A program made the position numbers and the translations under genes. The notes beneath the pieces were generated by a model. The model had not been told where the DNA came from. It was given only the letters and a program-made list of their open reading frames with translations, and did not search any database. 64,000 bases of DNA from Pseudomonadota bacterium (GTDB taxonomy: Bacteria > Myxococcota_A > UBA9160 > SZUA-336): NCBI GenBank assembly GCA_003247575.1, contig QJZC01000011.1:23874-87873 (forward strand). The letters are read 5' to 3'. The first letter of the stretch is position 1. Every line of letters starts with the position of its first letter. Positions 46,024-54,002 of this stretch are shown here, piece after piece.

Positions 46024-47082
46024 ATGACGACATCCTTCATCGAAAGTGAATCCATGGCCAGAGTTCCGGAATCGTCTCCGAGGAATGTGGAATCCTCTAC
46101 AGCGAAAGTCCGGGTCGCGAGGCGTCGTTCCGACCGACTGGTCGGTACGAGTCGCGCGATTCAAAGAGCACGCGAACAGATCGCGGTGGCGGCACGGGGG
46201 CGGTTCCCCGTTTGGATCCGGGGAGACGCGGGTTCGAACAAGGAAGCGATCGCGCGCCTGATCCACGATCAAAGCGAGTGGGCGAGCGGGGGCTTCTTCG
46301 CGCTGGACGCATCGATCGTGCCAGCGGCCTTGCTCACCCGTGAACTGATGGGAAACGAGCGTGGGGTTGGACCTGCGCTTGCAACGGGATTCGAGGGAGC
46401 GCTCACCCGGTACGCCGGGGGGACGGTCCTGATCGAAAATCTCGAAGCGCTCCCCAAGGAGCTCCAACATGCGCTCGCAGTGACCTTGGAGCGCGGAGAG
46501 GTCCACCCCATCGGGAGCAAGTCGAGCTTGCCGCTCGAGAGCCGTGTCATCGCGGCGAGCACTCACGGGCTCGATGCGCTGACGTCGGAGGGGCGGCTGC
46601 TGCCCGAGCTCTCCGAGCGCCTGCGCCTGCTCGAGATCGACGTTCCGCCGCTGCGCGAGCGACGCGAGGACATCCTCCAGATCGCGGCGCACGAGCTGTC
46701 GGTACGGGCGGCGGAGCTCGAGCACGAGACGGGGCGGCCCTGCTCGGTTCGGGGGTTCTCGCGCGAAGCGCTCGAACGCCTCCGTGAGCACAACTGGTCC
46801 GGCGACGAGCGCGAGCTTCGCGAGCAGGTCCGCGCAGCCGTTGGGTTGGCGCGCACCGAGGAGCTCGGTCCCGAGGATCTGTTGCTCAGCTGGGACTCCT
46901 CTGAACAGGTGCCCTCCTTCCGTGAAGGCAAGCGAGCCTTCGAGCACGAGTACGTCACGCGCGTTCTCAGGCTGTGCAACGGCAACATAAGCCGCGCGGC
47001 CCGGATCGCCAAGAAGGACCGCAAGGACTTCTACGACGTGATGCGACGCAACGGGATCAACCCACAAGACTACAGAAGCTGA
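46024..47082 (+). CDS. degenerate sigma-54-activator-like (NtrC family) protein
   Basis: ATG 46024 after GGCGGGGGGAAA gives 352 residues. It keeps the EBP AAA layout and ends with a Fis-type helix-turn-helix (FEHEYVTRVLRLCNGNISRAARIA). Walker A is GDAGSNKEAIA (expected G-x-x-G-x-G-K), Walker B is GTVLIENLEALP (the Asp-Glu pair lost), and the GAFTGA loop that contacts sigma-54 is absent. It is therefore unlikely to activate sigma-54 by ATP hydrolysis and may act as a repressor or an alternative regulator. No receiver domain precedes the AAA part. Confidence 0.8.
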   Translation: MTTSFIESESMARVPESSPRNVESSTAKVRVARRRSDRLVGTSRAIQRAREQIAVAARGRFPVWIRGDAGSNKEAIARLIHDQSEWASGGFFALDASIVPAALLTRELMGNERGVGPALATGFEGALTRYAGGTVLIENLEALPKELQHALAVTLERGEVHPIGSKSSLPLESRVIAASTHGLDALTSEGRLLPELSERLRLLEIDVPPLRERREDILQIAAHELSVRAAELEHETGRPCSVRGFSREALERLREHNWSGDERELREQVRAAVGLARTEELGPEDLLLSWDSSEQVPSFREGKRAFEHEYVTRVLRLCNGNISRAARIAKKDRKDFYDVMRRNGINPQDYRS

Positions 47083-47163
47083 CACGCCGTCGGACGACGA
47101 CTGGGGGACGCGGAACCGCTCCTCCCTCGAGGCTGGCGCATTCGAGCGGGCGGAAGACGCGTA

Positions 47164-47203
47164 CAGGGCCCTGGAGTTCCACATCGATGGCTCCAGGGCC
47201 CTG
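47164..47203 (+). terminator. terminator after the EBP-like gene
   Basis: A 13-bp perfect stem (CAGGGCCCTGGAG 47164-47176 with its complement 47191-47203) and 14-nt loop lie 80 bases after the stop and just before the next gene. Confidence 0.65.
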
Positions 47204-47260
47204 ATTCTATGGGTGCCCGCCACGCGTGCGAGGGCGTGGCCGCGTGGTACCTTCTGATGC

Positions 47261-48088
47261 ATGCTCGCTGCGGTCGTTCAGCTTTGCTCGGGTTCCGACC
47301 TGGACTACAACCTGTCGCGTGCCCAGTTCTGGATCGATCGCGCACGGTGTGCCGGCGCCGAGCTCATCGCGCTGCCCGAGAACTTCCCGTGTATGCGTGA
47401 GGAAGGCTCTTCGAATCCAGCTCGAGCTCCACTCGAGGGGCGCATTCTCGAGTTCCTGCGCGAGACGGCGAAGCGCTACCAAATCGTGTTGGCGGGCGGG
47501 ACCTTGGCCGAAGAGGTGCCCGGCTCGTCGCGCAGCTTCAATACGTCTGTCGTCGTCGATCGTGGCGGCGAAGTGGTCGGTGTCTACCGGAAGATTCACC
47601 TCTTCGACATCGATCTCCCAGGAACTCGGCTGCGCGAATCCGCCGCCGTACAGGCGGGTCGCGAGATCGTGGTCGCAGATACCGCGGTGGCACGACTAGG
47701 TCTATCGATCTGCTACGACCTCCGGTTCCCGGAGCTCTATCGCGAGCTGGTGAGCCGCGGAGCGGAGGTGCTCCTGGTTCCATCTGCGTTCACCGTGCCG
47801 ACCGGGAGCGATCACTGGGAACCGCTACTGCGAGCTCGAGCCATCGAGAACCAGTGCTTCGTGATGGCGGCCGCCCAGGTAGGTGAGCACAGCCCGAGTC
47901 GGCGCTCCTACGGTCGCTCGATGATCATCGACCCGTGGGGACTCGTCCTGGCTCAGGCAGCGGACGGCGAAGGTATCGCGCTCGCCGAGCTCGATTTCGA
48001 TCATCTGAGGCAGATCCGAGAGCGGCTACCCGCACTGCGACACCGACGTCTGCACGGGAGCCTGGAGGTCGCACGCGACCGCGAATGA
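47261..48088 (+). CDS. Nit-type amidase (deaminated glutathione amidase-like)
   Basis: 275 residues with the nitrilase triad E40 (LPEN), K111 (YRKIHLFD) and C151 (ICYDLRFPELYR). KIHLFDID and SYGRSMIIDPWG are characteristic of the Nit1/Nit2 branch, which removes deaminated glutathione or omega-amides of keto acids. It stands alone, after a terminator, and is distinct from the fusion at 29.6 kb. Confidence 0.88.
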   Translation: MLAAVVQLCSGSDLDYNLSRAQFWIDRARCAGAELIALPENFPCMREEGSSNPARAPLEGRILEFLRETAKRYQIVLAGGTLAEEVPGSSRSFNTSVVVDRGGEVVGVYRKIHLFDIDLPGTRLRESAAVQAGREIVVADTAVARLGLSICYDLRFPELYRELVSRGAEVLLVPSAFTVPTGSDHWEPLLRARAIENQCFVMAAAQVGEHSPSRRSYGRSMIIDPWGLVLAQAADGEGIALAELDFDHLRQIRERLPALRHRRLHGSLEVARDRE

Positions 48089-48257
48089 CGCACACGACGA
48101 GGCTCCTGCACGTGATCTGCGTGGCCCGCGCGACCTTGGGAGCGTCTTGGCGGCTGGGACCCGTCGATCTCGGGTCAAGCCCGTTCGCGCGGGTGCCGAT
48201 TCTCGAAGGTGCCGGGACCAGTCCCGCCATGAAAGTCGGAGTCGCGAGGGTGCACGG

Positions 48258-48554
48258 TTGAAACCGGCTCAGATCATCATCCAGCCGAGTGACGGCCCGG
48301 CGCGGATCCATCAGATCACCGCTGAAGAGACGCTGATCGGTCGCAGCGTACACAGCGACATCAAGCTCACGGACACGGGAATCAGCCGCGAGCACGCGGC
48401 GATCACCTGGGAAGGCACATCCTACGTGCTCGAAGATCTGCAAAGCACCAACGGCACCAAGGTCAACGACAAGCGCGTGCGCTCGGCGGAGCTCAGGACG
48501 AACGATCGGATTCAGATCGGCCGAACCGTGCTCACCTTCTGCCTGTCGGACTGA
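48258..48554 (+). CDS. FHA-domain protein
   Basis: TTG 48258, eight bases after GAGGG, gives 98 residues that are almost entirely an FHA domain. ETLIGRSVHSDIKL, TDTGISREHAAITW and LEDLQSTNGTKVND carry the phosphothreonine-binding Gly-Arg, Ser-Arg-His and Asn-Gly residues. It would read Ser/Thr-kinase signals and commonly serves in secretion or cell-surface regulation. It lies ahead of the sigma factor and Tad genes, with about 120 bases before the next gene. Confidence 0.82.
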   Translation: MKPAQIIIQPSDGPARIHQITAEETLIGRSVHSDIKLTDTGISREHAAITWEGTSYVLEDLQSTNGTKVNDKRVRSAELRTNDRIQIGRTVLTFCLSD

Positions 48555-48674
48555 TCCGGGGCGTCCGGGAGGCGCTCTTCCCTCTCAATTTCGCACATTT
48601 GCTTCTCTGTCGGCCTTCTCGCGCGCGCCTCTGGGCGGCCGCGAGCGGCACGGGACTTGCGGTTCGCTCGGTGC

Positions 48675-48941
48675 GTGAACGTTACCCGCCGAAGCCGAGA
48701 TCGAATCACCGCGCGCGTCGCCCGCGACGTGCTCGATGCCTACTCACCGTCAGAGCTCAGTCGTACGTTCGTTGCCGGTGCAACCGTCGTTCGCGATGGA
48801 ACCCACTATCGCATTTCGGCTGGTGACGAGACGCCCGCTGAGCTGGACGCCTGCCAGGCCAGGCTGAAGGGGCGCTGTGGATGCGGCGCACCGCTGTCCG
48901 TCTCGTTCCGTCGGAGCTACTGTCGGCGCTGCGAGACCTAG
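48675..48941 (+). CDS. small protein with C-terminal zinc-ribbon-like cysteines
   Basis: GTG 48675 gives 88 residues. The last 20 contain CGCGAPLSV and YCRRCE, a possible four-cysteine zinc site, after a basic N-terminus and a short beta-rich stretch. It lies directly upstream of the ECF sigma factor on the same strand. No family recognised; the weak start makes it tentative. Confidence 0.45.
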   Translation: MNVTRRSRDRITARVARDVLDAYSPSELSRTFVAGATVVRDGTHYRISAGDETPAELDACQARLKGRCGCGAPLSVSFRRSYCRRCET

Positions 48942-48967
48942 GCGATCGAACTGCCTATACTCGGCGA

Positions 48968-49642
48968 GTGCCCCATCCACCGACATCCCTAGGCTTGCTC
49001 TCGTCTCCCGTAGCCAGCGGCGGTGTTGCTGAGTCGGCTACGGAGGTGCAGGGTTTCTCATCCGACGCGGACCTGCTGGCAGCACTGCGCCGTGGCGAGG
49101 AGGCAGCGTACGCTCACCTGGTACGCCTGCACGGTGGCCGCATGCTGGCCGTCGCCAAACGCTTGCTCAAGGTCGAGTCCGAGGCCGAGGATGCGGTTCA
49201 GGATGCGTTCCTGTCGGCGTTTCGCTCGCTCGACTCGTTCGAGGGAGAGGCCAAGCTGGGTACGTGGCTACACCGCATCGTCGTCAACGCGTCTCTCATG
49301 CGGCTACGCAATCGAAAGCGCCGCCCCGAGACGCCGATCGATGACCTGCTTCCGCGCTTCTTGGAGGATGGCCACTATCTCGATCCGCCGCAGCCCTGGC
49401 ATGACGATGCGGAGCAGCTGTTGCAGGACGCCGAGCGGCGCCGCTGGGTGCGCGATCGAATCGATACGCTGCCAGATACCTATCGCACGGTACTGATGCT
49501 TCGAGACATCGAGAATCTCTCGACGCAGGACGCCGCAGATCTGCTCGGGATTACACCGAACGCTGTCAAGATTCGGCTGCACCGAGCGCGTCTGGCCCTG
49601 CGCGAGATCCTCGATCGCGAGTTTCGGGGAGGAGAACGATGA
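48968..49642 (+). CDS. ECF-type RNA polymerase sigma factor
   Basis: GTG 48968 gives 224 residues. Sigma-2 (about 45-115) has EDAVQDAFLSAFRSLDSFEGEAKLGTWLHRIVVNASL, the -10-recognising region. Sigma-4 (about 160-212) has LPDTYRTVLMLRDIENLSTQDAADLLGITPNAVKIRLHRARLAL, the -35 helix-turn-helix. No sigma-3 domain. It overlaps the anti-sigma gene by four bases (ATGA) and sits just before the PilZ and Tad genes, so it may direct their expression; this is inferred. Confidence 0.92.
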   Translation: MPHPPTSLGLLSSPVASGGVAESATEVQGFSSDADLLAALRRGEEAAYAHLVRLHGGRMLAVAKRLLKVESEAEDAVQDAFLSAFRSLDSFEGEAKLGTWLHRIVVNASLMRLRNRKRRPETPIDDLLPRFLEDGHYLDPPQPWHDDAEQLLQDAERRRWVRDRIDTLPDTYRTVLMLRDIENLSTQDAADLLGITPNAVKIRLHRARLALREILDREFRGGER

Positions 49643-49905
49643 CCTGCAAGGAACTGGTGGATTTCATGGTCGACTACCTGAGCGACCAACTCCCCAAGGG
49701 CCAGAAGGAGGTCTTCGAGCTACACCTGAGCCTGTGCCCTCCCTGCCTCTCCTTTCTGGAGACGTATCGAGAAACGATCGAGCTCGGGCGCTGTGCGTGT
49801 ACCAACCCGGATGGGCCAGTCCCCGAAGCAGTCCCGGAACGCCTCGTGGACGCAATTCTGGCTGCTCGGAAGGCCCATCCGGAATCCGACTCGCACAATC
49901 GATGA
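49639..49905 (+). CDS. zinc-finger anti-sigma factor (ZAS-like)
   Basis: The 88-residue protein has a HxxxCxxC zinc motif (H29, C33, C36 in FELHLSLCPPC) typical of the mini anti-sigma domain that clamps ECF sigma factors. There is no membrane helix, so it acts in the cytoplasm. The start overlaps the sigma stop as ATGA. Confidence 0.88.
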   Translation: MTCKELVDFMVDYLSDQLPKGQKEVFELHLSLCPPCLSFLETYRETIELGRCACTNPDGPVPEAVPERLVDAILAARKAHPESDSHNR

Positions 49906-49999
49906 GCCCTCTGTGCAGACATCCCCGGGCTCAAGTTCCACGGGGCGAGCTCCGATTCAACTGACCGCACCCGTCGCTCACTGACGGTGTGGAGGATCC

Positions 50000-50329
50000 G
50001 TGGCGCAACCGGAGCGTCGTCGTCTCAAACGGTTCGTGGAGCGCGTCAGCGTGCACTTTCAGAGTGGACGCCTGCGCGGACACGGCTATGTCCGAAACCT
50101 TTCCAAGGAAGGGCTCTTCATCCGCTCCGAGCGGCTGCCAGAGCCGGGCTCCCCGATCCACGTGCAGATCGAGACGCACGACGGGCAGAAGATCGAGCTC
50201 GGTGGCGTGGTGCGCTGGACGACGGCTCAACTGCCGCAGAGCCGAAACGTGGCCGGCGGGTTCGGGGTACGACTCGACGGGAATCCGAGTACGTATCGCC
50301 AGCTCTTCGAGGCACTCCTGTTCGAGTAG
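50000..50329 (+). CDS. PilZ-domain protein
   Basis: GTG 50000 after TGGAGGATCC gives 109 residues. RRRLKRFVERV supplies the RxxxR motif and LSKEGLFI supplies a near [D/N]xSxxG (Leu replaces the first residue), so c-di-GMP binding is likely but weaker than canonical. It lies between the sigma/anti-sigma pair and the Tad cluster. Confidence 0.82.
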   Translation: MAQPERRRLKRFVERVSVHFQSGRLRGHGYVRNLSKEGLFIRSERLPEPGSPIHVQIETHDGQKIELGGVVRWTTAQLPQSRNVAGGFGVRLDGNPSTYRQLFEALLFE

Positions 50330-50608
50330 CCTGCAGCTCTCCTGCAGAATTCGTCCAGACCCAAGCCTGTGTGCTCGAGCGATCTACCGGCCTCGGCCAT
50401 CTGGGGACGAGCCGCTTGTCAGGGCGTTCATCTGGGCGTATCGTTACTTGGTAACTTTTTTGACTTCCGAATAGTTCGCCGGTGTAACGGAGATGGATCT
50501 CGATACGGATGCTGGCGTCATCGGAACTCGCCTCCCCTCCCTACGCGAGGGGCTGTCCTGGAGACGCGAATGCTGCTGGATCGAACCCACGCAGGTCACG
50601 GCCCTCGA

Positions 50609-50794
50609 ATGAGCCTGGTCGAGCGCTTCCTTCGAGAGGAGGATGCCCTCGAGCTGGTCGAGTGGGCTTTGCTCGCGCTGATCTTCACGGGGGTCATCGG
50701 AGGCTATCTGGCCTTTCGCACGCAGGTGATCGGCCTGGTCGACAGCGCGAACGAGGGCTTCCTCGATGCGCTCACCGACGTACAGTCTGACTGA
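50609..50794 (+). CDS. Flp-type pilin-like protein, upstream copy
   Basis: ATG 50609 gives 61 residues; an ATG at 50570 is possible. The N-terminal charged stretch and single hydrophobic helix ALELVEWALLALIFTGVIGGYLAF match the Flp pilin layout. The prepilin cleavage site reads A|LELVEW instead of the usual G|xxxxEY. It may be a minor pilin or pseudopilin. A tRNA gene separates it from the main flp gene. Confidence 0.7.
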   Translation: MSLVERFLREEDALELVEWALLALIFTGVIGGYLAFRTQVIGLVDSANEGFLDALTDVQSD

Positions 50795-50922
50795 AGCTCC
50801 GCGGCGCGTTCGCATACACCCTGAGCAGAACTGAACCCGATACGGACCGGCGTGCGCCTCGCGCGCAGTTGCCCTGCGACCGCTGCGCTGCAATGCTACG
50901 CCGCAGGCCGCAACAGGCTCGG

Positions 50923-50999
50923 GTCCCCGTAGCTCAGCTGGATAGAGCGACCGCCTCCTAAGCGGTAGGTCACAGGTTCGAATCCTGTCGGGGACGCCA
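50923..50999 (+). tRNA. tRNA-Arg (CCT)
   Basis: A 77-nt cloverleaf with encoded CCA at 50997-50999. The acceptor is GTCCCCG / CGGGGAC. The anticodon loop CTCCTAA gives CCT, which reads AGG. The T-arm is CACAG-GTTCGAATC-CTGT-like. It lies between two pilin genes on the same strand. Confidence 0.95.
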
Positions 51000-51340
51000 G
51001 CCACTGCGTGCTCGATCCTCGAGTTAACCCACTGATCGCTCATACTTTTGCCCTGTCCTGTTGCAGGCTCGAAGCGTTTTCTGGGCGAGACGATGCGCCC
51101 CGTGATGGATTTCACAGCGACTTTTTGCGAGGCCGCTATCCTTTCGGGGTCGCGCCACGGAGCAGCCGCTGGATGCCACTCCTGAAGCGTCCCCCCGCAG
51201 GTTTGTGGAGGGGCTGTGGCCCTACTCGAATTTCAGTCACATAGGATCTTCCAACCAAGTTGATGCTTGTGTGGATTCTAGGGCCCGGGTATAAAGATGA
51301 TTGACACACTGAATCAACTCTTATCGGAGGGTCCCCCACC
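51000..51340. other. leader region of the flp pilin gene
   Basis: About 340 bases between tRNA-Arg and flp. It includes a low-GC patch with a good promoter-like pair at 51267-51295 and a TTGACA at 51301-51306 without a well-spaced -10. No gene seen. Confidence 0.5.
51267..51295 (+). promoter_or_regulatory. candidate promoter of the flp-tad operon
   Basis: TTGTGT (51267-51272) and TATAAA (51290-51295) are 17 bases apart, with the start expected near 51302, about 40 bases before the flp GTG. Confidence 0.45.
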
Positions 51341-51532
51341 GTGGTCAAACTCATCAAACGATTTGTTGCGGAAGAAGAAGGTCTCGAGCTCCTGGAGTAC
51401 GCGATCCTTGCGGCCGTGCTTGCGCTCGCATTGATCACGGTCTACGGAGCGCTAGGCAACTCCGTGAGCACCGCGTTGACCAATGCAGCACAGGCGTTGG
51501 ATGACGTGAGCAGCCCGTCGAGCAGCAACTAG
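51341..51532 (+). CDS. flp: Flp major pilin
   Basis: GTG 51341 after CGGAGGGTC gives 63 residues. The leader MVKLIKRFVAEEEG is followed by LELLEYAILAAVLALALITVYGAL, the exact Flp cleavage motif G|xxxxEY and hydrophobic helix. The tail is short and Ser-rich. It is the structural subunit of the type IVc pilus. A hairpin after the gene (51578-51617) may raise its transcript level relative to the assembly genes. Confidence 0.93.
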   Translation: MVKLIKRFVAEEEGLELLEYAILAAVLALALITVYGALGNSVSTALTNAAQALDDVSSPSSSN

Positions 51533-51577
51533 CTAAGCGCGCCAGAGATGCGGCGAGAGCCGGGTTTTACGCGCCAG

Positions 51578-51617
51578 ACCCTTGGGGCGAGGGGAGGAAT
51601 CCGTTCGTCCCAAGGGT
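51578..51617 (+). terminator. hairpin after flp
   Basis: A 9-bp stem (ACCCTTGGG 51578-51586 with CCCAAGGGT 51609-51617) with a 22-nt loop. It could be a partial terminator or mRNA stabiliser separating abundant pilin mRNA from the assembly operon. Confidence 0.5.
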
Positions 51618-51795
51618 GTAAGCGAGTAAAGTTTTGTTGAGTGTCTACTAGCGCGATGCAAACCCTCTGCGCTTTGCCACTCTTGTTCGTCGGGTCACTC
51701 TCGTTCGTCGGATGGCTCGGAGAAGCTAGTAGAGGTACCGCTCCTCCGAGGTGTTGCGGCGGGCAGGGGAAGGCTTCTTGCTTGATCGCGTTCCA

Positions 51796-52518
51796 GTGAG
51801 CACCTCCCGCGCGACCGTGGAGGATCGACAGAGTTCGCAACCACCGCTGAGTTCGCAATCCGAGGACGGCTCGGCCCAGTGCGCGGCTTCGACTCCGTCT
51901 GCAGCCCTGCGGCTCTCCAGCTTGCCGTGGTCGTGCTTCATCGGTGCGGCCCTGGCGTTCGTGGTCTTCTGGACGGGTGCCGCGCATCCCTTGCCGTTGC
52001 GATTGCTAACCGCTCTCTTCCTCTTGGGAGTGGTGCAGCAGGACCTGCTCAGGAACAAGATTCCCAATGCGCTCACGTTCCCGGCCTTTGCGCTCGCGCT
52101 GGTCCTCGCCGCGCTGAGCCCGGCCGGATCGGGGGTCGCTGCGGCAATGATGGGTGCGGGCACGGTCTTCGGCGTGCTCTTCATCCCCTTTGCGCTGCGC
52201 TTCGTCGGTGCGGGCGACGTGAAGGCGCTGATGGTGCTGGGCGCCCTGACTGGTGGGGACTCTGCGTGGGAGCTGCTCGTCTGGACGACCGTGCTGAGCG
52301 GCTGCGTCGGTTTGCTCGTACTGCTGCTGCGAGGAGGTGGGCGCGAGATGCTCGGACGCTGGGCGGCGAGCCTTGGCGTAACCTTTGCCACGCGCCGCGC
52401 CACATACTTTCGTGCCCCGATGGACGCTACGGCCCGGAGCGCGCATCCCAAGGGGGTGGCGATCGCTCTGGGTGTAATGGCCATGCAGATCTGGGGGAGC
52501 CCATGGATCAGTGCATAG
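51796..52518 (+). CDS. cpaA: prepilin peptidase CpaA/TadV
   Basis: GTG 51796 gives 240 residues; a TTG at 51751 would extend it. It is a polytopic membrane A24 aspartic protease: the first catalytic Asp is in VQQDLLRNKIPN and the second in GAGDVKALMVLGAL. It cleaves and processes Flp prepilins. Its long N-terminal cytoplasmic stretch is less usual. The 3' end overlaps the tadE start by 16 bases. Confidence 0.88.
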   Translation: MSTSRATVEDRQSSQPPLSSQSEDGSAQCAASTPSAALRLSSLPWSCFIGAALAFVVFWTGAAHPLPLRLLTALFLLGVVQQDLLRNKIPNALTFPAFALALVLAALSPAGSGVAAAMMGAGTVFGVLFIPFALRFVGAGDVKALMVLGALTGGDSAWELLVWTTVLSGCVGLLVLLLRGGGREMLGRWAASLGVTFATRRATYFRAPMDATARSAHPKGVAIALGVMAMQIWGSPWISA

Positions 52519-53105
52519 AACGCGAGAATTTGAATTCCTGCTCGGAGCTGCTGGCTTCGAGGTGCGCCAGAGGTGCGAGTCGCGCACCGCGAGCTGCACC
52601 TCAGGCCGACGAGTCGCAGGCCGGCATCGCGCTGGTCGAGACGGCACTCCTGATTCCGATCGTAGCGCTGCTGCTGTTCGCGATCATCGAGTTCGGCCTC
52701 GCCTTCGCGCGTTATCAAGTGGCGACCAACGCGACCGCCGCGGCGGCTCGCGCCGCCGGATCGTTCCGGACCGATTGCAGCAACGGCAAGGTCACGACCG
52801 CCGCCGAGAATGCCGCCAAGGTGTATGCGCGGACGCTCGGACTCACGGAAGCCGACCTGAAGCCCTCGGTGGTCGGCGAGGCCGAGTTCGATTCCAGCAA
52901 CACCGACGGAGACGGGCTCTGCCGAAGCCCCACGCTGATCGTGACCATCCGCTATCAGGAGGAGATCCCGATCGTGTCGAACCTGAGCCGCCTCGTTGCC
53001 AAGAATTCGAACTCAGCCATCGCGGGAACCTTCCCCGTGAGTCAGCAGGTTGCGGAGTTCAATGAGAACTCGGTGTCCAGGCAATCTTCGTCCAGCGGCA
53101 ATTGA
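52503..53105 (+). CDS. tadE: TadE-like pseudopilin
   Basis: ATG 52503 gives 200 residues. A leader of about 40 residues precedes AGIALVETALLIPIVALLLFAIIEFGLAFARY, the TadE N-terminal helix with its A|xxxxET-type processing site. The C-terminal half includes a Cys pair (DCSN, LCRS). TadE pseudopilins are needed for pilus assembly. No TadF partner is present nearby. Confidence 0.85.
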   Translation: MDQCIERENLNSCSELLASRCARGASRAPRAAPQADESQAGIALVETALLIPIVALLLFAIIEFGLAFARYQVATNATAAAARAAGSFRTDCSNGKVTTAAENAAKVYARTLGLTEADLKPSVVGEAEFDSSNTDGDGLCRSPTLIVTIRYQEEIPIVSNLSRLVAKNSNSAIAGTFPVSQQVAEFNENSVSRQSSSSGN

Positions 53106-53146
53106 GGCCTTCGTTTTCCCGAATCGGATAAGAGGAATTCCAAGTC

Positions 53147-53968
53147 ATGGCTTCCAACTCGAGAGCTCTAGCTTTCCTCTCTCTCGCGGTGGTATCCGCA
53201 TTCGTGGCCTTCTTACTCACTAGAGAGTTCATCCAGCGTGATCCCGAGCTCCCGTCGGTCTCCGCGGCTCCCGTGACCGAGATGGCGCCGGTCGTGGTGG
53301 TCACGCAGGATCTCCCCGCGGGTGCGACCATACTCGCGAGCCAGCTGACCGTCGTCGATTGGCCGAAGGGGTTTCTTCCGAGCGGCCACTTCCGAGATCC
53401 GGCTCAGGTCGATCGGCGGGTTCTGTCGCGCGGGCTTCTGAAGGACGAGCCCCTGCTGGAGTCGGCCCTCGCGCCGGCGGGAACGGCTGCGGGGCTGAGT
53501 GCACTGATCTCGGAATCCCACCGCGCGATCACCGTACGCGTGGATGCGATGGTCGGTGTCGCCGGCTTCATCCAGCCCCGATCGCGGGTAGACATCCTCG
53601 CGACCATGCGGCTCGACGACCAGGGCCGGGGCCGACAGTACACGTCGGTGATCCTGCAGGACATCAAGGTGCTGGCGATCGATCAGCAACGCGACGACAC
53701 TCGTGCAGGTGAGCCACAGCTTGTCAGCGTGGTCACGCTCGAGGTCACCCCCCGCGACGCGCAGAAGCTCGCCTATGCGATCACGCAGGGCTCCCTCCAG
53801 CTGATCCTGCGGAATCCGGCAGACGACGAGGTGCAGCGGCTGCAAGGGGTGACGGCGCGTGACGTGGTTCCCGTATTCGAGAGACCGCGCGTAGCGAGAC
53901 CCACGCCGGCCCCGTCGCCAAAGATCGAAACCATCCGCGGCTCTCGTGTTCGCCAAGAGTCCTATTGA
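53147..53968 (+). CDS. cpaB: Flp pilus assembly protein CpaB/RcpC
   Basis: 273 residues. The N-terminal membrane helix LAFLSLAVVSAFVAFLL is followed by a SAF domain (VVTQDLPAGATILASQL, ITVRVDAMVGVAGFIQPRSRVDIL). It acts in the periplasm around the secretin. It starts 41 bases after tadE and its end overlaps the frame before the secretin start. Confidence 0.93.
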   Translation: MASNSRALAFLSLAVVSAFVAFLLTREFIQRDPELPSVSAAPVTEMAPVVVVTQDLPAGATILASQLTVVDWPKGFLPSGHFRDPAQVDRRVLSRGLLKDEPLLESALAPAGTAAGLSALISESHRAITVRVDAMVGVAGFIQPRSRVDILATMRLDDQGRGRQYTSVILQDIKVLAIDQQRDDTRAGEPQLVSVVTLEVTPRDAQKLAYAITQGSLQLILRNPADDEVQRLQGVTARDVVPVFERPRVARPTPAPSPKIETIRGSRVRQESY

Positions 53969-54002
53969 TCGTTTGCGCACCATGCTCAATCAGGAGTCCT
54001 CG

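Noticed and set aside
50444..51115. Minus-strand frame with an RIRTCDLPLRRRSLYPAELR-like stretch
   Set aside because: This is the well-known false frame antisense to a tRNA gene (tRNA-Arg 50923-50999).
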